Positions 34,087-41,567 of a stretch of DNA of 64,000 bases are shown here, one piece after another (position 1 is the first letter of the stretch; every line of letters begins with the position of its first letter). The notes under the pieces were generated by a model that saw only the letters and a list, made by a program, of their open reading frames with translations, had not been told where the DNA came from and did no database searches. The DNA lies in the NCBI GenBank assembly GCA_964554795.1, contig CAZKQB010000009.1:11695-75694 (forward strand), written 5' to 3'. Made by a program: the position numbers and the translations under genes. Source of the DNA: SFHK01 sp964554795 (GTDB lineage: Bacteria; Bacillota; Clostridia; Christensenellales; Aristaeellaceae).

Positions 34087-34611
34087 TTACAGGCGTTTGG
34101 AAAAGTAAAGCACGAGATCGTCGTCGTTTTCGCAGGGGGTATAGGGCTCGCATACGTGATCCTGGTACCATACGCCGCTGCCGTCGGGAAGGTAGCCACG
34201 CTTGACGTACATGCGCTGGGCAGAGCCATAGCCGCTGTGCAGGCCCACGCCGAGGTAGACCGTGTCGGCATAGCGGGCAGCAATGGCCTCGGCAGCGTCC
34301 ATTAACCGGGAGCCGATGCCGCGTCCGCGATATTTTTCCAGTACGCCGAAATCCACGATTTCCGGAAGCCCCTTTCCGCCGAATGCGCCGGTTTGCGCGT
34401 TGGGATAGACGTTGATGTAGCCCGCTACGTTGCCATGAAAGTCCGCAGCCAGCGCGACGGACCTTCCCGCGTCACGGTCGCGCAGGCGCATGAGGTATTT
34501 CTCTGGGGTTGCGCCGAGCCAGCCCTGTAGCACCTCTTCGCGGGCAAGCGTCTCGGCGTCGGACTCGCAAAGATCGCGAATGGTGACTGAGTCGTCCTGA
34601 TAATAGATCAT
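34087..34611 (-). CDS. GNAT-family N-acetyltransferase
   Basis: A 174-residue acetyltransferase. The acetyl-CoA-binding motif is VLEKYRGRGIGSRLMDAAE (about residues 112-130), preceded by the strand VAGYINVYPN and followed by VYLGVGLHSGYGSAQRMYVK, the usual C-terminal half. It transfers an acetyl group from acetyl-CoA to an unknown amine. GGAGG lies 6 bases before the ATG and a consensus promoter is at 34639-34667. It is monocistronic. Confidence 0.9.
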   Translation of the reverse strand: MIYYQDDSVTIRDLCESDAETLAREEVLQGWLGATPEKYLMRLRDRDAGRSVALAADFHGNVAGYINVYPNAQTGAFGGKGLPEIVDFGVLEKYRGRGIGSRLMDAAEAIAARYADTVYLGVGLHSGYGSAQRMYVKRGYLPDGSGVWYQDHVCEPYTPCENDDDLVLYFSKRL

Positions 34612-34638
34612 GGCAACCTCCTTTATTGCATTTATGAA

Positions 34639-34667
34639 ATTATAATATGCATACGGGGCAATGTCAA
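34639..34667 (-). promoter_or_regulatory. Consensus promoter of the GNAT gene
   Basis: Minus strand: TTGACA, 17-base spacer, TATAAT. Confidence 0.88.
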
Positions 34668-34790
34668 GGAAAAAACAAAATATTTACGCAGAAAAATGTT
34701 ACAAAGCCAAGTGTTGCGACATAATACAGTGTATGAACTCGACGAAATCATACAGGGATCAACCGATAAAGGAATGAAGGAGGAGAACAA

Positions 34791-35213
34791 ATGAGAATGA
34801 CGTGGTTTGAAGACGTCGGGATGCTTGGAGGAGCGCAGACGAGCTGGACGACCACGGCAATACAGAACGGCGGCAGGTCGCATCTGTATCAGAGGTCGTT
34901 TGCGAATGAAGCAAGGGTAAGCATAACGCAGGAGAAGAGCAAAACGGTTGTTTCGACGAGCATCGGAGATACGAGCCCAGCATGGATTATCGGCTTTACA
35001 AGTCTTGTAATTCAGGAGATGAAGCAGGGAGAATGGTCAACGATTCAGGTGATCAAGGATCAGTTTACCTATCACAGGACCTGCCATTTCTATCGGATAA
35101 CGCTGCCGAAGAGAGAGTTTGGAGAATATCGCGCCTTCGCAGATTTCTTCAAGGTTGGAAGCGCAGGGGTTCACAAGGAGCGGGTAGGGAGTTGGGAGAA
35201 GCGCCTATTCTGA
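34791..35213 (+). CDS. Orphan hypothetical protein
   Basis: I do not recognise this 140-residue protein. It starts with a textbook ribosome-binding site, AAGGAGGAG, seven bases before the ATG. The sequence is rich in Ser, Thr, Gly and charged residues, has no signal peptide, transmembrane segment or clear motif, and includes MLGGAQTSWTTTAIQNGG and SPAWIIGFTSLVIQEM. Arginine is often encoded by AGG or AGA, unlike adjacent genes that use CGC. It is followed by a hairpin-rich noncoding stretch and lies in an otherwise gene-poor 1.3-kb interval, which suggests acquired DNA. It could be a small effector or a degenerate fragment. Confidence 0.5.
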   Translation: MRMTWFEDVGMLGGAQTSWTTTAIQNGGRSHLYQRSFANEARVSITQEKSKTVVSTSIGDTSPAWIIGFTSLVIQEMKQGEWSTIQVIKDQFTYHRTCHFYRITLPKREFGEYRAFADFFKVGSAGVHKERVGSWEKRLF

Positions 35214-35354
35214 AGCGCGGGATTTCAAGAGAACAGGCGTACAGGGCTTCTGGGGCCGGAGAAGTGAGGCAAGGAAGCCGAGCGTCTTTCATGAACGAGG
35301 AGTGTATTGAAATGCAGCGGATTCGTCTGCTGCGATCATCTGAATAGAGTTCCG

Positions 35355-35700
35355 AAGCCGCCGGGCAGGGAAAAGAGCTTCCCACCCGGCGGCGCAGTTG
35401 GTCAAATGAGTTTTTGCCAAGCTGGTGGTAGGAGAGACAGCTCCCCCAACCACGGTCATCCTTGCCAGAGGCGCGGCGCTCGAATTTTCAATTCGATCGT
35501 CCACAGTCAGCCGGCAGGCCGACTTGGAGTCTTCTCGGGCTTCCAAACCCTTTTGCTTAAATCCTTTGGATTCCGGTCGCAAAATCTGCAAGGAAGCGGT
35601 TTTCTCAAAGGGAAAATCGCGCGAACCCACCGTAGACGCCGCCGGGTTTGATTGGAATCCGAGAGGGCGGTAGCCCTCTCGAGCTCTCGTGCAGGTTTTG
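35355..35700. ncRNA. Hairpin-rich region, candidate structured RNA or repeat element
   Basis: Consecutive stem-loops occupy this stretch: CCGCCGGG with CCCGGCGG (35358-35392, inner GGGAA with TTCCC), GTGGT-GGAG with CTCC-ACCAC (about 35424-35453), TCGAATT-TTC-AATTCGA (about 35479-35495), AATCC-TTT-GGATT (about 35559-35571), GCGGTTTTC with GAAAATCGC (about 35596-35620) and CGAGAGGGC-GGTA-GCCCTCTCG (about 35659-35680). No plausible coding frame uses it. The series fits a structured noncoding RNA or a dispersed repeat; strand and function are unknown. Confidence 0.5.
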
Positions 35701-35800
35701 GGGGGCCGTTTGACTGAAATCTTCAACCTTTTGAATTTGTGTGGCTTAAGGTACCTTACGCCATTATAAAATATTTACAATCATATACAAGTCCATATCC

Positions 35801-35980
35801 TCATCGGGAAAGGATAGAATGGATATCGTCTTCACTGAACGCCTCTGTGTTAAACAAAAGGGTTCGGATCCTATCCTCATCCGTGATATCGCATGCAAAA
35901 GCGAAAGTTCCTTTCTCTATTGTCGGTTGCTGGAGGAATGGTAATTGATTCTCTGTCTGTTGGTTGGGAAACAGACAGCT
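35801..35980 (-). pseudogene. Decayed C-terminal coding fragment
   Basis: On the minus strand a 59-codon frame runs from a stop at 35981-35983 to TGA at 35801-35803, with no ATG, GTG or TTG near its beginning. It contains TIEKGTFAFACDITDEDRI and then AFSEDDIHSILSR, a protein-like, acidic composition. The DNA is AT-rich compared with the kinase gene next to it. It looks like the tail of a lost gene; I cannot name the family. Confidence 0.35.
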
Positions 35981-35992
35981 TTAAATCGTTCT

Positions 35993-37123
35993 TTAGCGGT
36001 TCCTGCGCCAGCAGTCCATCACGATGGCGTTCATGGCGTTCATTTTCCGCTGCATATCCTTTGCCAACGCGATTTGGCAGCGTGTGCGTACCAGGTTATG
36101 GGTCGGATACTTGGTTTTGAAGTACCGATCGCCTAATATGTAATCGTCCAGAAAGCGCGTTGCGAGCTCGCAGGCCAGCGCGAAACAGCTGACGCCGAAT
36201 GTCTCAACCTCATTTTCGGTGAGCGTATTTGCGGTTTGCTTCAGAAATCCCTCGGCGAAGGCCCAATAAATATTCAGGTTTACGCCGGCCTTGCTTGTGT
36301 CCGGAGAATCTTCCTCTACGAAATTTGCCGCGAAGCGGATTGCGTCGCCGAAGTCGTGACCGATCAGGCCGGGCATGACGGTGTCCAAATCGATGACCAC
36401 CAGCGGCTTATGGGTTTGCGTGTCAAACAGCACGTTGTTGATCTTCGTGTCGTTGTGTGTCACGCGCAGCGGCAGCTCTCCGGCGCGGAAACGGTCGGTC
36501 AGCACGCAGGCTTTGTCCTCGACGCCGAGCAACCAGTCCAGCTCTGCGCGTACCTCGGTCGTGCGTCCGCACGGATCGTCTGCTGCATCGGTCTTCAGCT
36601 TTTCATAGCGCTTGCGGGTATCGTGGAAGTCCGGAATCGTGTAGAAAAGCTGCTTGGGGTCAAAGTCCGAAAGTATAGTTTGGAAATCTCCGAAGGCCTC
36701 GCCCGCACTGCGAACGATCTCCGGATCATCGCAGGTATCGAACGTGACGGACGGCACATAATTGCTCATCCGCCAGAAGCCGTCCTCGTCCATCAGGTAA
36801 TTCGCGCCGCTTTCCGTGTGGTGGAAGTGCAGGCACAGGGAGTTTGGATGCTTTTCACGAATGTACTCGGTCACGTGGTCGATGTTCTGCATCAGCTCGA
36901 TCGGGTGTTGGAAGGCGTAGGTGTTTACGCGCTGCACCAGATAGGACTTGATTTGGGCCATGCCGGTGCCGTCGTCTCGTATGTAATTCACCTTGTAGGT
37001 GTGATTTACGTTGCCTACCTTGATTTCCTCATAGGAAAAGAACGGGCCAGGGATTCGAAAGGCTTCGCCCACGCGCAGAAGCTTGCGGGCAATGTCGGGG
37101 TTCATGGAAAGCTGCGATAGCAT
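35993..37123 (-). CDS. N-acetylhexosamine 1-kinase-like sugar kinase
   Basis: A 376-residue aminoglycoside-phosphotransferase-family kinase that closely follows the pattern of bifidobacterial NahK. Shared features include NHTYKVNY in the N-lobe, YLVQRVNTYAFQHPIELMQN, GEAFGDFQTILSDFD, the catalytic loop LRVTHNDTKINNVLFD with Asp, the metal-binding VVIDLDTVMPG and the C-terminal DRYFKTKYPTHNLVRTRCQI. NahK phosphorylates GlcNAc or GalNAc at C1. The ATG at 37123 has GGAG four bases upstream. No lacto-N-biose phosphorylase is adjacent, so the substrate may differ. Confidence 0.82.
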   Translation of the reverse strand: MLSQLSMNPDIARKLLRVGEAFRIPGPFFSYEEIKVGNVNHTYKVNYIRDDGTGMAQIKSYLVQRVNTYAFQHPIELMQNIDHVTEYIREKHPNSLCLHFHHTESGANYLMDEDGFWRMSNYVPSVTFDTCDDPEIVRSAGEAFGDFQTILSDFDPKQLFYTIPDFHDTRKRYEKLKTDAADDPCGRTTEVRAELDWLLGVEDKACVLTDRFRAGELPLRVTHNDTKINNVLFDTQTHKPLVVIDLDTVMPGLIGHDFGDAIRFAANFVEEDSPDTSKAGVNLNIYWAFAEGFLKQTANTLTENEVETFGVSCFALACELATRFLDDYILGDRYFKTKYPTHNLVRTRCQIALAKDMQRKMNAMNAIVMDCWRRNR

Positions 37124-37561
37124 GAATCTCCATCCTCTCAGGGCACGGCATACCGTACCGATGGTCAGTCCTCCGCACGCCGAAGCGCACGCGCAAGAGC
37201 GGAAGGCCGGGAGTGAGCCTCGGTTCGTTCGGCTCATGGCGTCGAGACCATTATATCATGGAAGTTGCGTCCAGTCAACGCTCGCGTGCTGTGGAGCACT
37301 TCTCACGGTGTACAAGTGTCCGGCATAGGAGACACGTGGGAGGCGGAGATAGTCAAGGGAAGAGATGCAGCTGCGGTTAGCCGTGCGCCGGCTCCTTCAC
37401 AGTAAACAACTTGACCACCGAATGCTTTTACGCATTTTGCAAAGAAATCCGCAAAACGGGCGTAGACACGGCGGGAGGTATCGAGTAGAATGTTGCCGGT
37501 TAAGCTAAACGAATTGACGGTGCATTACATGCGATGGCACCGCAGAGGATGGAGACGGGCG
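37124..37561. other. Divergent intergenic region
   Basis: About 440 bases between the kinase and the metal transporter. The first third carries the kinase promoter. Short hairpins (GTGCT with AGCAC near 37289, GTGTCC with GGAGACAC near 37316) lie in the middle. No gene or clear ZIP promoter is visible. Confidence 0.5.
37250..37278 (-). promoter_or_regulatory. Promoter of the sugar kinase gene
   Basis: Minus strand: TTGACT, 17-base spacer, TATAAT, with a leader of about 115 bases. Confidence 0.82.
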
Positions 37562-38338
37562 ATGGAAACGTTTTATGGAATTCTGATTCCGTTCCTTGGA
37601 ACGTCGCTGGGCGCGGCGTGTGTATTCTTTATGAAAAGGTCGCTGAAAGGCGGAGTTCAGCGTGCACTTACAGGGTTTGCTGCCGGGGTGATGGTGGCGG
37701 CCAGCGTCTGGAGCCTATTGATTCCGGCGATTGAGCAGTCGGCTGATTTGGGCACATGGGCGTTTGCTCCGGCGGTTGCGGGTTTCTGGCTTGGCGTGCT
37801 GTTTCTTCTGGCGCTGGATCATTTGATCCCGCATCTGCATGCGAACAGCGACTGCGCCGAGGGCCCGGAAAGTCGTCTTCAGCGTACGACAAAGATGGTG
37901 CTGGCTGTGACGCTACACAACATTCCTGAGGGAATGGCAGTGGGCGTCGTGTATGCGGGCTATCTTTCTGGGGACGCACAGATTTCAGCAGCGGGGGCAT
38001 TGGCGTTGTCTCTCGGAATTGCCATTCAGAATTTCCCGGAGGGAGCGATTATTTCTCTGCCGCTGCGGGCGGAGGGCAAAGGAAAGGGACGGGCATTTCT
38101 AAGCGGCATGCTATCTGGGGTAGTGGAGCCCATCGGCGCGGTGCTTACGATATTGGCAGCGCAGCTGGTCGTTCCGGTGCTTCCGTATCTTTTGAGCTTT
38201 GCGGCGGGCGCGATGCTTTATGTGGTCGTGGAGGAGCTGATTCCGGAAATGTCCCAAGGCGCGCATTCTAACGTCGGAACGGTGTTCTTCGCCCTTGGCT
38301 TCGGCATCATGATGATTCTGGACGTGGCGCTTGGATAG
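37562..38338 (+). CDS. ZIP-family divalent metal transporter
   Basis: A 258-residue membrane protein with about eight helices. The conserved helix 4 motif HNIPEGMAVGVVYAGY and helix 5 motif AIQNFPEGAIISLPLRA supply the His, Asn and Glu residues of the binuclear metal site. A His/acidic loop, DHLIPHLHANSDC, precedes helix 4. It imports zinc or iron-like divalent cations across the cytoplasmic membrane. ATG 37562 is chosen because GGAG lies seven bases upstream and the first helix then begins normally; the longer reading has an odd Arg/Trp-rich lead. Monocistronic. Confidence 0.93.
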   Translation: METFYGILIPFLGTSLGAACVFFMKRSLKGGVQRALTGFAAGVMVAASVWSLLIPAIEQSADLGTWAFAPAVAGFWLGVLFLLALDHLIPHLHANSDCAEGPESRLQRTTKMVLAVTLHNIPEGMAVGVVYAGYLSGDAQISAAGALALSLGIAIQNFPEGAIISLPLRAEGKGKGRAFLSGMLSGVVEPIGAVLTILAAQLVVPVLPYLLSFAAGAMLYVVVEELIPEMSQGAHSNVGTVFFALGFGIMMILDVALG

Positions 38339-38403
38339 CTCTTAGATTCAAGGGAGATTCCATCCGGGTACGGTTTCCTGAATGGAATGCCGGGGCTGTG
38401 CGC

Positions 38404-39432
38404 CTAAAGCCGCCGAACGCTCTCACGGTAGACGGGCTCGCCGTAGACGACCACTTTGCGCGACTTGCGACCCGGCTTCAGAAGAAGGTCCAACGCCGAT
38501 TCGACGAGCTCGGCGTGGTCAACCCGGCAGGTCGTCAGCGGGAAAGGACGATCGGAATCCGAGTATACATCGTCAAAGCCCACAAGTGAAATATCGCCGG
38601 GCACGCTCAAGCCGCGTTCTCTGTAGTATTCCCGGATGCGTGCGGCCGTGAAATCCTCGCCGCATACGATGGCAGTCGGAGCCTGCGCCAGATCGGACAG
38701 CGTTTGTTCAAGTAGGCGGCGCTCGCTTTCCTCGTTCTGTACGTGCACGCGGGCTTCCGAATATGCGTTGGTGCGCGCGGGCAGGCCATGCTCGCACATT
38801 GCGCGGCAATAGCCGAACCAGCGATCCATATATTTTGACATGTAGTATTTTTCGCCCATGAATAAAATGTCCCGGTGTCCCATCTGAAGCAGATGCTTCG
38901 TCATTACATAGCCCGCGTACGTGTCGTCTGCGGTCACGCTGTCGGCATTCAGGCCATCAATGTGACTGTGAAGTGTGATTATATGGCAGCCGGTTTCCGC
39001 CAGACGACGCATATATGCCTCCTCAATGCAGCCCAGCGTCATGATGCCGGCCGGCTGCATCAGCGACAGTGCGCCCGGCATAACAAGCCTTTTCTCATCC
39101 TCTTGGCTTACGATGTTGAACGCAGTGACGTAGCTGCGTGCCTGCGCGCTCTTTTGAAGCTGCAGATACAGTCGTGGAATCAAGCCTGCCGCCGCATGCG
39201 CTCCGGCCACGGGAGCTCCCACGGATTGCGCCACCAGCACAAGAATATATTTAACTCCTGCACCCTGTACATCTGCCGAGCGTTTTTCGTAATTCAGGCT
39301 TTCGGCCAGCCGCAGTACCCGCGCGCGTACGGCGTCGCTCACGCCCGGCCGGCCGCGCAGAACTACGCTTACCGTGTTGCGGGAAACTCCGGCTGCCTTC
39401 GCAATGTCCTCAAGTGTGATTTTCCTGTCCAC
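38404..39432 (-). CDS. LacI-family transcriptional regulator
   Basis: A 342-residue repressor. The N-terminal helix-turn-helix is ITLEDIAKAAGVSRNTVSVV (residues 5-24) with the hinge segment VLRLAESLNYEKRSADV. A periplasmic-binding-protein-like effector domain follows, with MTLGCIEEAYMR, DDTYAGYVMTKHLLQMGH and GDISLVGFDDVYSDSDRPF. The start is GTG at 39432 with AAAGAGG upstream. It is divergent from the operon beginning at 39718. Its promoter region holds a palindrome CGTTATAACG that fits a LacI-type operator, so it probably represses itself and the adjacent glycan genes. Confidence 0.92.
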   Translation of the reverse strand: MDRKITLEDIAKAAGVSRNTVSVVLRGRPGVSDAVRARVLRLAESLNYEKRSADVQGAGVKYILVLVAQSVGAPVAGAHAAAGLIPRLYLQLQKSAQARSYVTAFNIVSQEDEKRLVMPGALSLMQPAGIMTLGCIEEAYMRRLAETGCHIITLHSHIDGLNADSVTADDTYAGYVMTKHLLQMGHRDILFMGEKYYMSKYMDRWFGYCRAMCEHGLPARTNAYSEARVHVQNEESERRLLEQTLSDLAQAPTAIVCGEDFTAARIREYYRERGLSVPGDISLVGFDDVYSDSDRPFPLTTCRVDHAELVESALDLLLKPGRKSRKVVVYGEPVYRESVRRL

Positions 39433-39475
39433 ACTGCTGCCTCTTTCTATTCTTTGTTGCCCTTTGAGTATAGCA

Positions 39476-39491
39476 TGAAAACGTTATAACG
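39476..39491. promoter_or_regulatory. LacI/CcpA-type operator
   Basis: TGAAAACGTTATAA (39476-39489) matches the cre consensus TGWAARCGYTWNCW at 13 of 14 positions and contains the palindrome CGTTATAACG (39482-39491). It overlaps the region upstream of a TATACT on the minus strand, within the regulator's own promoter. Confidence 0.6.
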
Positions 39492-39638
39492 GTATGAAAT
39501 GAAGGGTGATTTTGACATATTTCATATTTATAACGTGAATTAATGTTATTTTTAAAGTAGATATATCGGCGATTATCCTCGGCTCATTCGTTTAATTTCG
39601 GTAGAATAGATGTTTTTAACGGGAGTATCTCGCATAAA

Positions 39639-39667
39639 TTGACATTTGCGGTGGAAAATGCTATCAT
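39639..39667 (+). promoter_or_regulatory. Promoter of the glycan-degradation operon
   Basis: TTGACA (39639-39644), 17-base spacer, TATCAT (39662-39667). Confidence 0.8.
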
Positions 39668-39685
39668 ATCTGTAATGTAATTTTT

Positions 39686-39698
39686 CATGTAATACATG
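39686..39698. promoter_or_regulatory. Palindrome CATGTAATACATG near the start site
   Basis: A perfect 13-base palindrome about 15-30 bases downstream of the -10 box, a suitable place for a repressor site. Confidence 0.45.
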
Positions 39699-39717
39699 GC
39701 ATATGGAGGTTTGAAGC

Positions 39718-41550
39718 ATGCATGTGATTGCTCCTGAAAACCGCGAGGCTTTGATGGAGATGCTTGCCGGCATGAACGAGCGCTACAGCGAAAAATGGAA
39801 ATGCCCGACAAGCTACCTGTCCAAGGCAAACTACCATACCCGCCTGGCCCGAAGCGAGGTGCACTCCACAACGGAGGCGTTCCGCTATGCCGCGGCGCTG
39901 CTGCTCACCGGTGATGAAGCGGATCGCAGGCGCGCCGAGGAGGTGCTGTGGCATGTCGCGTCGCTTCAGGATACCGATCCTACCAACGCGACCTACGGCA
40001 TCTGGTCGTGGTACATGGAGGAGCCGCTTTCGCAGATGAACCCGCCGGACTGGAATTGGGCCGACTTCTGCGGCCGTGAAATTCTCAAGGTGCTTGAATA
40101 TCATGGCGACCGCATTTCTCACAGCTTGTATGCTTTCCTTGAGGAGGCGCTGCGCCATGCTTGCCTGTCCATTTACCGGCGCAACGTGTCCTTCAGCTAC
40201 ACCAATATATCGATTATGGGCGCCTATGTGACGCTGCATGCTGGGCAGATGCTCTCGTGGCCATGGTTGTTTCACTATGGTGCGCAGCGGCTGAGGAAGC
40301 AGTGGGAATTTGCGATGAAAACTGGCAGCTTCTCCGAATACAACAGCGCGACCTATACCCGCGTCGCCATCGAATGCCTGACGTGCATCCACGATGTGAT
40401 TCGCGACTGCGACGTTCTGCGCATGGCGGAGGATCTGCTCGACCTTGCGTGGCGTACGGTTGCCGGGCACTTCCACGCGCCCACGAAGCAGTGGTGCGGC
40501 CCGAATGCGCGCAGCTATACGTGGCTGACCAACGCAGAAACATTGTCCTTTCTGGAGGAGGGGGTGGAGCGTACGGTTCCGCTTGCCGGGGATGCCTATG
40601 TCTTTAATCCTGATTGGGCCTATATGCGCCTTAATTGCCCGGAAAAATACCGCGGCGCGTTTACCGTATGCACGCCGCACGACGAGGCGCTTTCCTTCCG
40701 CGTGATGGGCGCGTTTGTGGAAGCGCTGGAGGATGCGTACGCGTTCTGTCATATGGAGGAGGACTACGCATTGGCTTCATGGGGCGTGTCAACCACGTGG
40801 AATCAGCGCCGCAATTTGCTTGGCTACTGGGGCGGCAAGGAAACGCGCTTCATAAACGCCAGCATTTTGCGTAACCGCTATGATTTCTCCAGCGGTCTTC
40901 TGACTACCGCGCAGAAGGACGGACACGCGCTGGTAATCGCCAGCATGGTTTCCGACGGCGGCGATACCCATTGCAATCTGGACATGATCAAAAACGAAAC
41001 TATCCGTGCCTATGACCTGCGCGTGCGTATCGAGATCGGCGGTAGCTATGACGGCAGATGGGAGGTCGACGGGGACGTTGCCGTGTTTACCGACAGTGCA
41101 AGGCGCATCGTCGTTTGTCTGAAAGACGCCTCCTTTAACGGATGCCGGCCGCACTTTTCCGTGACGGATTCGGATGAGGAGACGGCGCTTCTTGAAACGC
41201 ATGCCGATTTGCATCGTCGGTTCATTCCGGCGGACAGGGAAGCCTTGCGCCGCCAGGTGACGACGCAGAACAGTGCATCCCTGCAGCAGGAGGTTTCCCG
41301 AAGCTATCTGGATGTTGTGTGGTACGAGGGCGAGGAAACGGAAATCAGGCTTTCGGAGCTTAAGGATGCGTTTGCGGTTCTGTATGTATCCCTGGACGGC
41401 GTTCAGCCTAAAGCGTGTAATGTACAAGTGGAGAACGGAAGGGTTTCTGCTTTTGCAGAGCTGGAGGCCCACACGCTTTCCGTCAGCGCACCGGCGAAAT
41501 GCGTATCGCGCTTTGCGTTCGCTGCCACGCATCAGGTACAACAGGCATAA
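39718..41550 (+). CDS. Uncharacterised (alpha/alpha)-toroid-like putative carbohydrate enzyme
   Basis: A 610-residue cytoplasmic protein without signal peptide. The first 400 residues look alpha-helical, as in toroid glycoside hydrolases and lyases, with WADFCGREILKVLEYHGDRI, FSYTNISIMGAYVTLHAGQ and a conserved-looking SFSEYNSATYTRVAIECL. The remaining 200 residues look beta-rich. The phrase SEYNS-TY recalls a family of mostly fungal and bacterial hypothetical proteins. I know of no proven activity. GGAGG lies 9 bases before the ATG. It is 17 bp ahead of a GH105 hydrolase gene, so a role on acidic plant oligosaccharides is reasonable. Confidence 0.6.
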   Translation: MHVIAPENREALMEMLAGMNERYSEKWKCPTSYLSKANYHTRLARSEVHSTTEAFRYAAALLLTGDEADRRRAEEVLWHVASLQDTDPTNATYGIWSWYMEEPLSQMNPPDWNWADFCGREILKVLEYHGDRISHSLYAFLEEALRHACLSIYRRNVSFSYTNISIMGAYVTLHAGQMLSWPWLFHYGAQRLRKQWEFAMKTGSFSEYNSATYTRVAIECLTCIHDVIRDCDVLRMAEDLLDLAWRTVAGHFHAPTKQWCGPNARSYTWLTNAETLSFLEEGVERTVPLAGDAYVFNPDWAYMRLNCPEKYRGAFTVCTPHDEALSFRVMGAFVEALEDAYAFCHMEEDYALASWGVSTTWNQRRNLLGYWGGKETRFINASILRNRYDFSSGLLTTAQKDGHALVIASMVSDGGDTHCNLDMIKNETIRAYDLRVRIEIGGSYDGRWEVDGDVAVFTDSARRIVVCLKDASFNGCRPHFSVTDSDEETALLETHADLHRRFIPADREALRRQVTTQNSASLQQEVSRSYLDVVWYEGEETEIRLSELKDAFAVLYVSLDGVQPKACNVQVENGRVSAFAELEAHTLSVSAPAKCVSRFAFAATHQVQQA

Positions 41551-41567
41551 GACAGGAGGAAAGATGC

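Noticed and set aside
35289..35726. 145-codon minus-strand frame across the hairpin array
   Set aside because: The frame is split by self-complementary hairpins, has no ribosome-binding site and reads as low-information sequence; a structured noncoding element explains it better.
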